A stretch of 64,000 nt of DNA from a bacterium (GTDB lineage Bacteria; Patescibacteriota; Gracilibacteria; Peribacterales; Peribacteraceae): the NCBI GenBank assembly GCA_029558515.1, contig JAKQEM010000039.1, positions 1-64,000 on the forward strand, written 5' to 3'. The notes under the pieces are model-generated. The model did not search any database. It was not told the DNA's origin and worked only from the letters and a program-made list of their open reading frames with translations. The position numbers were made by a program, and so were the translations under genes. Below, piece by piece: positions 24,935 to 33,431 of the stretch (position 1 is its first letter; each line of letters starts with the position of its first letter).

Positions 24935-26131
24935 CTATCGTGTGTGTAAGAGGCGCAATCGTTCGTCTTGGTACAGTACCGTTTGTTCCGGCAGCGACCG
25001 GTCTGTTCCCAGATCCAGAATGAATCCGTTCCAGTGAGCAAGGTCCATGGTGTCCCCCACCAGCACCTCCGGTTGCAGGTACCACCGAACGTGGTGCCCC
25101 GTCGGTCCCACGGCGACGATGCGTTCCTCGCCCGCGAGCAGCGCATTGAGCGTATCAGCATGCGTATTCCAGTACGTCGGCGACGCACGCATCTGTACCG
25201 CGAGCGCACTGCCCATGCAGAGGATCAGTGTGATGACCCGTGGAGTGCGGGGGAGGCGGGCGATGAAGAGACCGATCGGCAGCGCGAAGATCACGAGCTC
25301 CGTGACGTAATATGCGTGGCCGGGGCCCAGGAGCACTCCTTGCATCGCTGCGATCACACAGAGCACTTTGATCGAGAGTGGCAACTTTCTGAGGGAGGGA
25401 AGCGAGAGCACGGCGAGCGGGAGCAGGAGCAGGAGTTCGTGCCACCATGTTCCGAGGAGGGTCACTATTCTTGTCAGGAAGTCCTCTAGACCGAACGTGC
25501 TTCCTCCGTACAGTTGCAGGGTGGCGAAAATGCCCGGATGCGTCGGGAGGTAGAGAGCGATCGGCAGGAGACTGAGGATCAGCATCCCCGCGATCGGATC
25601 ACGCCATGGGCGATGTGCGCGCATTTCCCATAATCGCAGGAGGAGGAGTGCCAGCGGGAGGAGGAATCCCTGTGTCTTGATGAAGGTGGAGGCAACCGCC
25701 GCCGCCCAGAGGAGGAGCAGCGCCATGCCCCCCTCTTCCTTCCGTTTCGATCGTGCCTGTTCCAGAGTGAGGATGGTGAGTACCCATGCCAGTGTTTGCA
25801 GTCCGTCCAAATATGCCAGTTTGGAGAAGATCATGTGGCCCGGAAAAACGGACGCGGTGGCCGCCACGAACCCCGCCGTGCGTACGGTGCTGAAGCGTTG
25901 CGCAAGCAGGAAGAGCGCGCCGACGCAGAGGAATCCCGCCAGGACGGACACCATGCGTGCCGCCGTGACGGAGTGGTGCAGAGCGAGCGCCCCTTGAAAG
26001 AGCAGGATGCCCAGCGGCGGATGCGCCGCCGACGCGCCCAGTATGAATTGTGCTTCATCCGTGGCCAGGTCCGGCAGTCCGATCTGCCACAGACGCAGCA
26101 CCAGGCCGAGCAGGAGAGTGAGGATGATCAT
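24935..26131 (-). CDS. Polytopic membrane protein, GT-C/GT39-like, cassette 2
   Basis: A 398-residue membrane protein with about ten helices. First loop: GLPDLATDEAQFILGASAAHPPLGILLF with Asp-Glu and HPPL, the pattern of dolichyl-phosphate-mannose-dependent (PMT/ArnT-like) transferases. A C-terminal soluble region follows the last helix. Start at 26131 is chosen because it overlaps the upstream stop codon by ATGA, the same arrangement as in cassette 1; an upstream in-frame start would overlap the neighbour more. Paralog of the product of 23491-24699. Confidence 0.72.
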   Translation of the reverse strand: MIILTLLLGLVLRLWQIGLPDLATDEAQFILGASAAHPPLGILLFQGALALHHSVTAARMVSVLAGFLCVGALFLLAQRFSTVRTAGFVAATASVFPGHMIFSKLAYLDGLQTLAWVLTILTLEQARSKRKEEGGMALLLLWAAAVASTFIKTQGFLLPLALLLLRLWEMRAHRPWRDPIAGMLILSLLPIALYLPTHPGIFATLQLYGGSTFGLEDFLTRIVTLLGTWWHELLLLLPLAVLSLPSLRKLPLSIKVLCVIAAMQGVLLGPGHAYYVTELVIFALPIGLFIARLPRTPRVITLILCMGSALAVQMRASPTYWNTHADTLNALLAGEERIVAVGPTGHHVRWYLQPEVLVGDTMDLAHWNGFILDLGTDRSLPEQTVLYQDERLRLLHTR

Positions 26132-26421
26132 GATTGCGTAGGGATGCAGAGTCGGAGCGTACGCGGAGGCAACGCGCCGGAGCCGGACCGGTAGCGATAG
26201 ATCCAATCGAAACAGACTTCATCATCTTTTTTTTGCACATCGGTGAGATCCGCGTTCACCAGCCACCATCCTTCTCGGCGCAGTTGTGCCATTGCTTCCA
26301 TGGCGGCGCCGCGCACGTTTGCATCTGTGAAAGGGACCATCGAAGGAGCGCGCAGGAGGGAAGGGATGCCAAGCATCACAGTCAGAAGACTGCACAGAAT
26401 GATGGTTGTTCGCGTTTGCAT
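26128..26421 (-). CDS. Small membrane-anchored protein, cassette 2
   Basis: A 97-residue protein, one N-terminal helix (about 6-24) followed by a soluble domain (ANVRGAAMEAMAQLRREGWW ... RTLRLCIPTQS). Unknown family; paralog of the small protein of cassette 1. ATG 26421 is preceded by TACAAT (rc 26429-26434) with 7 nt between. A heptamer tract lies directly upstream. Conserved pairing with the GT-C-like protein suggests it is a subunit or accessory factor. Confidence 0.65.
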   Translation of the reverse strand: MQTRTTIILCSLLTVMLGIPSLLRAPSMVPFTDANVRGAAMEAMAQLRREGWWLVNADLTDVQKKDDEVCFDWIYRYRSGSGALPPRTLRLCIPTQS

Positions 26422-26453
26422 CTTTACGATTGTACAGGATGCGTTTGTTTGTT

Positions 26454-26495
26454 TCTCACAACTCACCACTCACAACTCATCACTCATAACTCATA
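26454..26495. repeat. (ACTCATA)n heptamer tract forming the end of an epimerase gene
   Basis: Six 7-nt units (tctcaca, actcacc, actcaca, actcatc, actcata, actcata). The minus-strand epimerase gene ends within it: the Leu codon and the TGA stop are tract sequence. Confidence 0.9.
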
Positions 26496-27431
26496 GTACT
26501 CCCGATACCATTCCACGAAGCGAGGAATACCGTCTTTGATCTTCGTTTTCGGTTCAAATCCCAGCATCGCGCGTGCTTTGGTGAGGTCGGATTCCGTGCG
26601 GACGACGTCGCCGGGTTGCATCGGCAGATACTCTTTTTTTCCTTCCTTCCCGCACGCGTTCTCGATGGCGTCGACGTACGACATCAGTTCTTCCGTTTGG
26701 CCGCAGCCCAAGTTGAAGATTTCTTCCGGGTAGTTCTTGTCGATGGAAGCAACGAGACCTGCGACGATGTCATCGATGAACGTGAAATCGCGTTGCATCT
26801 TCCCCTCGCCGAAAATCCGGATGGGACGATCGTGCAGGATGGCATCGGTGAACAGGAACAGCGCCATGTCCGGTCTTCCCCAGGGTCCGTAGACGGTGAA
26901 GAAGCGCAGCCCCGTGACGTGCGTGCCGTACAGGTGATGGAACGTATGGGCGAGGAGTTCGTTGTCTTTCTTATTCTGCCCGTAGAGGGACAGCTGGTCG
27001 TCCGTGCGATCCGATTCCGCAAGGGGCATCTTCGTATTGCCGCCGTACACGGAGCTGGATGACGCGTAGATGAGGCCGGGGACGTTCTGCACTCGGACTT
27101 CATCCAGCACGTGAAAGAAGCCGCGGATATTGGTATCGATATACTCCGCCGGATGATCGAACGCGTAGCGCACGCCCGCGAGTGCCGCGAGGTGGCAGAC
27201 GCGATCGACGCCTTTCATCGCATCGGCGAGCACGGGGCGATCCAGGATGTCCCCGTGAATGAAGGTGAAGCCTTCGCGCTTCCTGAGCAGTTTCAATCGC
27301 GCTTCCTTGAGTGTCGGATCGTAGTAGGCGTTGAGGTTATCCAGCCCGATGACTGTGTCTCCGCGATCGAGCAGTGCGTTTGCCGTATGGAAACCGATGA
27401 ACCCGGCGACTCCGGTAAGGAGGATGTTCAT
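26484..27431 (-). CDS. UDP-glucuronate 4-epimerase-like enzyme (CapI type)
   Basis: A 315-residue extended SDR. MNILLTGVAGFIGFHTANAL binds NAD. The motif LDNLNAYYDPTLKEARL is characteristic of CapI-type UDP-glucuronate 4-epimerases. SSSSVYG and LYGQNKKDNE give the Ser and Tyr-x3-Lys; FFTVYGPWGRPDMA follows. It converts UDP-GlcA to UDP-GalA, fitting the UDP-glucose dehydrogenase gene that follows upstream on the same strand. The final Leu and stop come from the heptamer tract. TAGAAT (rc 27438-27443) ends 6 nt before ATG 27431. Confidence 0.9.
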   Translation of the reverse strand: MNILLTGVAGFIGFHTANALLDRGDTVIGLDNLNAYYDPTLKEARLKLLRKREGFTFIHGDILDRPVLADAMKGVDRVCHLAALAGVRYAFDHPAEYIDTNIRGFFHVLDEVRVQNVPGLIYASSSSVYGGNTKMPLAESDRTDDQLSLYGQNKKDNELLAHTFHHLYGTHVTGLRFFTVYGPWGRPDMALFLFTDAILHDRPIRIFGEGKMQRDFTFIDDIVAGLVASIDKNYPEEIFNLGCGQTEELMSYVDAIENACGKEGKKEYLPMQPGDVVRTESDLTKARAMLGFEPKTKIKDGIPRFVEWYREYYEL

Positions 27432-27784
27432 GTACTGATTCTAGCAGATGACGTTCAAATTTAATCATCTTCTCAGCTTGGCCTCGGAAAAAATATGTAG
27501 CTTGCATTCGTGTCAGCATCGCTGTGTCCATTCTGTTGATTATCGTACACTGGGCACCATTGCTGCAATTTTAAGCAATAAATAGTGCAAGTGAAACGCT
27601 GTGTATGCATGCACTCAATCAATGGCAATCGGGATTGCCGGCCTACTCTGTCAATGTCCAATGTTACAGAACACGGACATCCCATCTCTAGGGTCGCGTT
27701 TCTGACTTCCTCTGAAGTCATCGGCGCTGCTCTTTCTTGTTTTTCTTGCTTGCTCATGGAAGAAAGGGGAAGGATAAAATGTAT
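27432..27784. other. 353-bp intergenic region without a recognisable gene
   Basis: AT-richer than the flanks. It holds the epimerase promoter at its left end and otherwise short open frames (for example 27585-27788 on the plus strand, 67 codons) with no family resemblance, no ribosome binding site and no promoter-like context. I see no structured RNA and no long repeat in it. Confidence 0.5.
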
Positions 27785-29110
27785 TTAACACCCTAACCCA
27801 ATATAGTCAAGTCCCGCACACTTCACTTCCTCCGGCTCGTAGATATTTCGTCCGTCAAACAGCAGATCTCCTTTCATGCCCTTTTTCAGCGTGATCAAAT
27901 CCACCCCTCGGAACTCGTCCCATTCCGTGAGGACCACCAGCGCATCCGCATCCCGCACGGCATCCATCGGGGTGTATGCATACGCGACGCTCTCGGGCAG
28001 CAGCGGCTTGGCGCGCTCCGCCGCGACGGGGTCGTAGGCGGTCACAGTGTGTCTTGCATCGATAAGTGCACGGATGATGTCGATGCTCGGGGCTTCGCGC
28101 ATGTCGTCGGTCTTCGGTTTGAAGGCAAGCCCCCACACCGCTATGTGAGCACGTGCCGGCAAACGGCTGAGGATCTTTTCGATGAAGCGTTGCCGTTGTG
28201 CGGTGTTGATCTGATCCGTCGCTTCCACGATGGGGAAGCGGAGACCGTGCTGCCCCGCAGTGGCGAGTAACGCCTTCACGTCCTTGGGAAAGCAGCTGCC
28301 GCCGTAGCCGATCCCCGCGTGCAGGAAGCGCGGCCCGATGCGTTCATCCAATCCCAGACCCGTGGAGACGTCGCGGATGGATGCGCCGGTCTGCTCGCAG
28401 AATTCGGTCAGCATATTGATGAAGCTGATCTTGGTGGCGAGGAACGCGTTGGCCGCGTACTTCACGATCTCGGCGCTCTCGCGGTTCATGAAGACGAGCG
28501 GGCGGCCGATGCGGGTGATGGGACGATAGAGTTCCTCCATTTGGCTTTTGGCTTGTGGCTGTTGGCTCTTGGCATCGTCGCCGTTGATGCCAACAATGAT
28601 GCGGTCGGGGGCCATGGTGTCCGTGACGGCCAAACCTTCACGCAAAAATTCCGGATTGCTGATGACGGGGATCGTGAACGCGCAGCCGCGCTCGCGGAGG
28701 ATCGCCGCAATTTTTTCTTCGCATTGCTTCCCCGTGCCCACCGGCACCGTCGATTTATTCACAAAGAGAAGGGATTGATTGGCATGGCGCGCCACGGTTT
28801 CCGCCACGGAGAACACTGCGCGCAGATCCGCTCTGTACCCTTCGCCGGGCGGGGTGGCCACTGCGGAGAAGACGATGGAAACGTGCGGGAGCGCCGCGGG
28901 CAGATCCGTCGTGAAGATGAGTCGCTTGCTCTGCAGTCCTTTGCGCAGCAGTTCCTCCAGCCCCGGTTCGTAGATGGGGCTCCTTCCCTGTCGGAGCATC
29001 GCAATCTTTTCCGCATCGATATCGATGCCATGGACGGTATGACCCAGTTCCGCGAAACATGCTGCGGAGACGAGTCCGACGTAGCCGGTGCCGACGACGG
29101 CGATGGTCAT
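27785..29110 (-). CDS. ugd: UDP-glucose 6-dehydrogenase
   Basis: A 441-residue NAD-dependent enzyme making UDP-glucuronate. MTIAVVGTGYVGLVSAACFAE is the Rossmann start; NKSTVPVGTGKQ, SNPEFLREGLAV, the AEIVKYAANAFLATKISFINML helix; catalytic Cys in GIGYGGSCFPKDVKAL; and WGLAFKPKTDDMREAPS are all present. Residues about 179-190 (AKSQQPQAKSQM) replace the variable loop before ELYRP and are encoded by five heptamers. TATCCT (rc 29117-29122) ends 6 nt before ATG 29110. It probably feeds the UDP-GlcA 4-epimerase downstream. Confidence 0.95.
   Translation of the reverse strand: MTIAVVGTGYVGLVSAACFAELGHTVHGIDIDAEKIAMLRQGRSPIYEPGLEELLRKGLQSKRLIFTTDLPAALPHVSIVFSAVATPPGEGYRADLRAVFSVAETVARHANQSLLFVNKSTVPVGTGKQCEEKIAAILRERGCAFTIPVISNPEFLREGLAVTDTMAPDRIIVGINGDDAKSQQPQAKSQMEELYRPITRIGRPLVFMNRESAEIVKYAANAFLATKISFINMLTEFCEQTGASIRDVSTGLGLDERIGPRFLHAGIGYGGSCFPKDVKALLATAGQHGLRFPIVEATDQINTAQRQRFIEKILSRLPARAHIAVWGLAFKPKTDDMREAPSIDIIRALIDARHTVTAYDPVAAERAKPLLPESVAYAYTPMDAVRDADALVVLTEWDEFRGVDLITLKKGMKGDLLFDGRNIYEPEEVKCAGLDYIGLGC
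28541..28575. repeat. (TTGGCTT)n heptamer tract inside ugd
   Basis: Five uninterrupted units: ttggctt, ttggctt, gtggctg, ttggctc, ttggcat. Encodes AKSQQPQAKSQ on the minus strand. This unit type is seen once in the window. Confidence 0.9.
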
Positions 29111-29196
29111 GGGGGAAGGATACGGGAAGTGAGAAAGGGCAGGAAGGGCAGAAAGGCGTAGGGCGTTCCGGTAGCACGCCTTGGTTTTTTATTTGT

Positions 29197-29222
29197 ACAA
29201 AAAAGCCCCTCGCGGGGCTTTT
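29197..29222 (-). terminator. Rho-independent terminator of the histone-fold gene
   Basis: On the minus strand AAAAGCCCC / GGGGCTTTT with a 4-nt loop is followed by a run of six T residues, 20 nt after the stop codon of the histone-fold gene. It separates that gene from ugd. Confidence 0.8.
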
Positions 29223-29242
29223 CGTTCCGAGAGGAAGAGCAA

Positions 29243-29413
29243 TCACAGATCCTCGCCGCGGACCGTCTTGCGGCCGTTGGCTGCAGCGCGCTTCACTGCC
29301 TTCGCGAGCATTTCTTCGAGTGCCTTGCTGGCGTGCTCGGCGAGGTCACCGGCGGACATCATGCCCTTGGCATTGATGAATTCCTTGATCTTCGATGCGA
29401 CGACGTAGGTCAT
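29243..29413 (-). CDS. Small histone-fold protein
   Basis: A 56-residue protein. VASKIKEFINAKG corresponds to helix 1 of a histone fold; MSAGDLAEHASKALEEMLAK to the central helix; AAANGRKTVRGEDL to loop 2 with the conserved R-x-T-x4-D motif (Arg-Lys-Thr-Val-Arg-Gly-Glu-Asp) of archaeal histones. It stops directly after that motif, so the third helix is nearly missing. Archaeal histones have about 65-70 residues. Probably a DNA-binding nucleoid protein or a DUF1931-like relative; dimer formation and DNA binding are inferred. TACCCT (rc 29421-29426) ends 7 nt before ATG. Own terminator downstream. Confidence 0.75.
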   Translation of the reverse strand: MTYVVASKIKEFINAKGMMSAGDLAEHASKALEEMLAKAVKRAAANGRKTVRGEDL

Positions 29414-29715
29414 AACAAAGAGGGTAAAAAGATAGAAGTGGCTAGGATTCTATGCGTCCCTCCCCTTGCTAAGCAAGCGGGATTCGACAATTCACGTTGA
29501 ATTTCGCCGTGAACATGCAATTGACGTTTTGAAGAGATGACGGCTGCTGCGCAACATGACGCAGAGTTGATTTTCGGAATTACCGCAGCAGTAAGCCAAA
29601 TAACCAAGTATGATCTTCGAATGTCGCATCTGTGCTTGCCAAGCGCTTCCACTCCTCGCAAGATTGGTTGCGCACCGCTTGGATTTCCCGCGAGACACCC
29701 GGCAGTGCGTTCGTT
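29414..29715. other. Intergenic region upstream of tRNA-Ser
   Basis: About 300 bp between the divergent histone-fold gene and the tRNA gene. One inverted repeat (TTCACG at about 29491 with CGTGAA at about 29510) and several TTGA-like hexamers are visible, but no convincing promoter for the tRNA and no gene. Confidence 0.4.
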
Positions 29716-29900
<185 letters not shown>

Positions 29901-30036
29901 ATCCCTTGCGTCACCGCTTCGAGCTTTTCTGCCATGCAGAAATGCGCGGCTTTCGGTTCGTGGCAGGCCAGCCACTGCACGCTGCTCTCGTATCGGTGCA
30001 AGCAAACCTATTTACAAACCATATTCCAAATCTCGT

Positions 30037-31126
30037 CTACTCTTCTCTTGCGGCTCTCTTTAGTTCCGCGTCGATGAAGTCCTGGATGTCGCCGTCGAGG
30101 ACTGCTTGGGTATTGCTCGTTTCGTGCTCGGTGCGCAGGTCTTTCACCATTTGATACGGATGGAGAACGTACGATCGAATCTGTTGCCCGAAGTCTGCGC
30201 TCTTGGTGGCGCCTTTCAGCTCCCGCTTCTGCTCTTGTTCCTCACTGCGTTTCCTCTCCAGGAGTTTGGCCGCCAGCATGTTCATGGCGCGCTCGCGATT
30301 CTGGATCTGGCTGCGTTCCGTCTGGCACGTGACGACGATACCGGTGGGGAGGTGCGTGATGCGGATCGCCGAATCGGTTTTGTTCACGTGCTGCCCGCCC
30401 GCGCCGCCGGAGCGGTAGGTGTCTATGCGCAGGTCGCTCGGATCAATCTGAATCTCTCCGGTCTCTTTGATCTCCGGCAACACTTCCACCAATGCAAAAC
30501 TCGTCTGTCGTAAATTTTTCGCATTGAACGGGGAGAGTCGCACGAGTCGATGCGTGCCCTTCTCGCACTTCAGGTATCCGTATGCGGGGTCCCCCTCCAC
30601 CAAGATCGTCGCGCTCTTGATTCCCGCTTCCTGCCCGTCGGTTTTCTCCAGGAGCTGCGTCTTCCACTCCATGCGTTCGCAGTAGCGCAGGTACATCCGC
30701 AGCAAAAAACCCGCCCAATCCTGCGCCTCGGTGCCGCCCGCCCCGCCGCTGATGGTCACGTAGGCGTTGCTATGATCAAACTCGCCGGAAAGGTAGAGCA
30801 TCGGCTCGATGACTTCCCATTTCTTGAGTGCCTTCTCCGCCTCCGCCGTGAGACTGCGGAGATCCGCCTCCGATGCCACGGCGATCAGATCGATGAGTCC
30901 GTCGACGCTGCTTTTGAGTTCCATTACTGGTTCCCACTGTTTCTTGAGTCCGCGGAGCTCCGCAAAGAGCGCATTGGCCGCCCGCTGATCATCCCAAATG
31001 GTGGGAGCGGCTGCTTTCGCTTCCAGTTGCGCGATGCGTCCGGGGAGGTTTCTGGCCTCAAAGAGAGTCCTTCCCCATGTTCACCGCGCTCTGCAATTCC
31101 TGTAATTTGAGGAGCAATTCTTCCAC
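30037..31126 (-). CDS. prfB: Peptide chain release factor 2, with programmed +1 frameshift
   Basis: Class I release factor reading UGA and UAA. The gene starts at GTG 31126 (V-E-E-L-L-L-K-L-Q), meets UGA at 31060-31058 after 22 codons and continues in the +1 frame (EARNLPGRIAQLEAK) to give 362 residues, the normal RF2 length. The SPF anticodon-mimic tripeptide is at about 198-200 and the GGQ catalytic motif at about 243-245 (YRSGGAGGQHVNKTDSAIRI). The classic autoregulation applies: low RF2 lets the ribosome slip at CTT-TGA. It also shows that UGA is a stop codon in this organism. Confidence 0.93.
31058..31072 (-). promoter_or_regulatory. RF2 +1 frameshift site
   Basis: On the minus strand AAGGA (31072-31068), four spacer bases, then the slippery CTT codon (31063-31061) and the UGA stop (31060-31058). 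This matches the Shine-Dalgarno-like element plus CUU-UGA arrangement of bacterial prfB genes, with one nucleotide more spacing than in Escherichia coli. Confidence 0.88.
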
Positions 31127-31192
31127 CGGGAAGGGGGGAAAAGATAAAGGTCGATCAGAGAATAGGGCAGGAGAGGAGGGAAGGGAAGGAGG

Positions 31193-31264
31193 AGTAACGG
31201 AGTAACGGAATAACGGAATAACGGAATAACAGAGTAACGGAGTAACGGAGTAACGGAGTAACAG
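31193..31264. repeat. (AGTAACGG)n octamer tract
   Basis: Nine uninterrupted 8-nt units (agtaacgg with variants aataacgg, agtaacag) in the gap between prfB and the coiled-coil gene. Related octamers occur at 19917-19943, 31285-31323, 33752-33783 and 50850-50880, in either orientation. No gene is seen in 31127-31324. Confidence 0.92.
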
Positions 31265-31323
31265 GATGGGGAGTTTTGCTCGGCAGATTCCTATTATTCT
31301 TTTATTCTGATCCCAGTTATTCC
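31263..31323. repeat. Left copy of a direct repeat around the Cys-rich module
   Basis: The block beginning ggggagttttgctcggca continues into degenerate octamers (tattattctttt...gttattccc). The same order (ggagttttgctcagca, then octamers ending gttattccc) recurs at 33719-33783, on the other side of the coiled-coil and Cys-rich genes. Confidence 0.6.
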
Positions 31324-31324
31324 C

Positions 31325-31618
31325 TTATGCCGCGATACCGATCGCGTGTTCCAATACCTTCACGCGTTTGGGCAATTTCTCGATTTCGATGGTGTCCAAT
31401 CGTTGATCGATGGCGTCGACACCTACCGTGAGAATATCAACTTTATGCTCCACTGTTGTCAGTCTGGTTTCCACATGCTCCAATCTGGTTTCCACTTTCG
31501 TCAGTCGTGCGGAGAGATTCTTTTCAACGCTCTGAATCTGCCCCGTGAGATCCCCCCTCATTGCCAGGATATGTTGGAGCAGTATTGCCGGAGTGATGTC
31601 GGAGTTGTTCTGTGCCAT
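31325..31618 (-). CDS. Small coiled-coil protein
   Basis: A 97-residue, mostly helical protein. From about residue 25 a heptad pattern runs through SVEKNLSARLTKVETRLEHV and repeats VETRL, ending with a short LPKRVKVLEHAIGI segment. No signal or membrane segment. Family not recognised; comparable coiled-coil proteins are common in CPR genomes. It diverges from the Cys-rich gene (starts 119 bp apart). Could oligomerise; function unknown. Confidence 0.65.
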   Translation of the reverse strand: MAQNNSDITPAILLQHILAMRGDLTGQIQSVEKNLSARLTKVETRLEHVETRLTTVEHKVDILTVGVDAIDQRLDTIEIEKLPKRVKVLEHAIGIAA

Positions 31619-31737
31619 GGATGACGAGCGTACGCTTGAGAAAGTGTGTCCTCAAGAGTGTCAGAGGTCTTTTGCAGAATCTTCTTCGTGGTTGTACGAT
31701 TCTTCCCCTATTCGCAGCCATCCTTTCCGTTCCACTC

Positions 31738-33426
31738 ATGGAAAGAACGTGTACACGGTGCGGCTCCAACTTTTCGATCACCCCCTCCGACCTTGCCTTC
31801 TACGACAAGGTCAGTCCGGTGTTTAACGGCAAGAAGGAGCTGATCCCGCCGCCGACGCTCTGTCCGGAGTGCCGTTCGCAGCGACGCGCCGCGTGGCGTA
31901 ACGAGCGTTCGTATTACTCTCGCGCTTGCGATCGATGCGGAAAGAAAATTGTGACAACCTATATGCCCAATGCATCCTTTCCTGTCTATTGCCACAGTTG
32001 TTGGTGGGGCGAAGGCTGGGATCCACGCACCTACGGCGTCGAACTCGAACTTGGCCGATCATTTTTTGATCAAATCCTTGCACTTCGCTCACGCATGCCG
32101 CATCTCACCATGATGAATGACGATGGTGTAGGGAGTGAGAATTGTGAGTTCACTTTCGACTTTGCCTTTGGACGCAATTGCTACCTCGTGGCGGGGGCTT
32201 GGTACTTGGAGGACTGCTACTACTGCGGGGGGAACTGCGGGCATTCCAAGCTCCTGGTGGACTGCTACTTCATCTACGACAGTGAACTCTGTTACGAATG
32301 CCTTGATTCTCGTACTCTCTACAATTGCCAGTATCTGCAGAACTGCCACAATTGCAGCGATTGTACGTTCGGATTTGATCTCAAGGGTTGCCGCAATTGT
32401 GTCGGTTGCTCCGGACTGCGGCAGAAAGAGTTTCACTGGTTCAACGAACCATGCAGTGAGAAAGAGTATCGTGCTCGCTTCGCCGGGTTCGCTGCCGGAT
32501 CGTACGCAGCGGTTACAGCGATGCGTGAGCGATTCGCTGCTTCCATCCTGTCGCTCCCACGCCAGGCTATGCAGATGCATAACTGCGAGGAATGCAGCGG
32601 GAACTATCTTGATCACTGTCGACATACCCACGATAGCTACATGGTGTCGGATTGCGAGTTTTGCCGCTTCGTGGATAAGGGAGAGAAGTTGGTTTGGTGC
32701 TACGACATCCTCCACACCGGTAATCCACAGTATTGTTACGAGAATCTCACGCCTGATAATTCCTACATGACGCACTTCTCGCTGTGGTGTTGGAAGGACA
32801 AGAATGTTCTCTACAGTGACAATTGCCACAGCAGCGAGCATCTTTGCGGGTGTTTCGGATTCAAACGCGGACAATATTGCATTCTCAACAAGCAGTACAC
32901 CAAAGAAGAGTACAACGATCTCGTTCCCAAGATCATTGCGAAGATGCGAGCAGATGGAGAGTGGGGAGAATTCTTTCCCATCACCATGTCTCCCTTTGCC
33001 TACAACGAAACCGTCGCACAGGAATACTTCCCCCTCACCAAAGAGGCAGTTTTGCAAAGAGGCTGGAAGTGGCGCGATCAAACCGATGAGATGCCGAAGG
33101 TCGATAGAATCATTCCCGCAGTGCAACTGCCCGATTCCATCAACGATATCCCGGACGATATTCTCAATTGGGCCATCGAGTGTGAGATGACCAAAAGACC
33201 CTTCAAAATTCAGAAACAGGAACTGGAATATTATCGGAACATGCGTATTCCCATACCCCGCATTCATCCCGATGAGCGACATCGCATTCGATTCAAGAGA
33301 CACAATCCGCAGAAATTATGGCAACGCAATTGTATGAAGTGCAGGAAGGCAATCGAGACGAGCTACGCACCCGAAAGGCCGGAGATCGTCTATTGCGAGG
33401 AGTGCTATCTGAAAAAAGTGTATTGA
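31738..33426 (+). CDS. Large cysteine-rich zinc-ribbon protein
   Basis: A 562-residue protein with an N-terminal zinc ribbon (ERTCTRCGSNF ... PTLCPECRSQRR), a second CxxC pair (CDRCGKKI ... YCHSCW), a long central part in which Cys recurs every few residues (EDCYYCGGNCGHSKLLVDCY, QNCHNCSDCTFG, CRNCVGCSGL) and a C-terminal ribbon (RNCMKCRKAIETSY ... YCEECYLKK). The spacing of the central Cys/Asn/Tyr pattern suggests a repetitive metal-binding or beta-helical fold. I recall this architecture from CPR genomes where it is a protein of unknown function. No signal peptide. ATG 31738 chosen at the ribbon start. Confidence 0.8.
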   Translation: MERTCTRCGSNFSITPSDLAFYDKVSPVFNGKKELIPPPTLCPECRSQRRAAWRNERSYYSRACDRCGKKIVTTYMPNASFPVYCHSCWWGEGWDPRTYGVELELGRSFFDQILALRSRMPHLTMMNDDGVGSENCEFTFDFAFGRNCYLVAGAWYLEDCYYCGGNCGHSKLLVDCYFIYDSELCYECLDSRTLYNCQYLQNCHNCSDCTFGFDLKGCRNCVGCSGLRQKEFHWFNEPCSEKEYRARFAGFAAGSYAAVTAMRERFAASILSLPRQAMQMHNCEECSGNYLDHCRHTHDSYMVSDCEFCRFVDKGEKLVWCYDILHTGNPQYCYENLTPDNSYMTHFSLWCWKDKNVLYSDNCHSSEHLCGCFGFKRGQYCILNKQYTKEEYNDLVPKIIAKMRADGEWGEFFPITMSPFAYNETVAQEYFPLTKEAVLQRGWKWRDQTDEMPKVDRIIPAVQLPDSINDIPDDILNWAIECEMTKRPFKIQKQELEYYRNMRIPIPRIHPDERHRIRFKRHNPQKLWQRNCMKCRKAIETSYAPERPEIVYCEECYLKKVY

Positions 33427-33431
33427 GGACA

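Noticed and set aside
27585..27788. 67-codon open frame in the intergenic region before ugd
   Set aside because: No family resemblance, promoter-like hexamer or ribosome binding site; composition is like surrounding non-coding DNA.
30037..30924. prfB beginning at the internal Met (295 residues)
   Set aside because: The upstream sequence encodes the missing N-terminal domain in the +1 arrangement with a classic CTT-TGA slip site.
31193..31264. Possible CRISPR-like array
   Set aside because: The units are 8 nt, contiguous and without spacers, and no cas gene is present.
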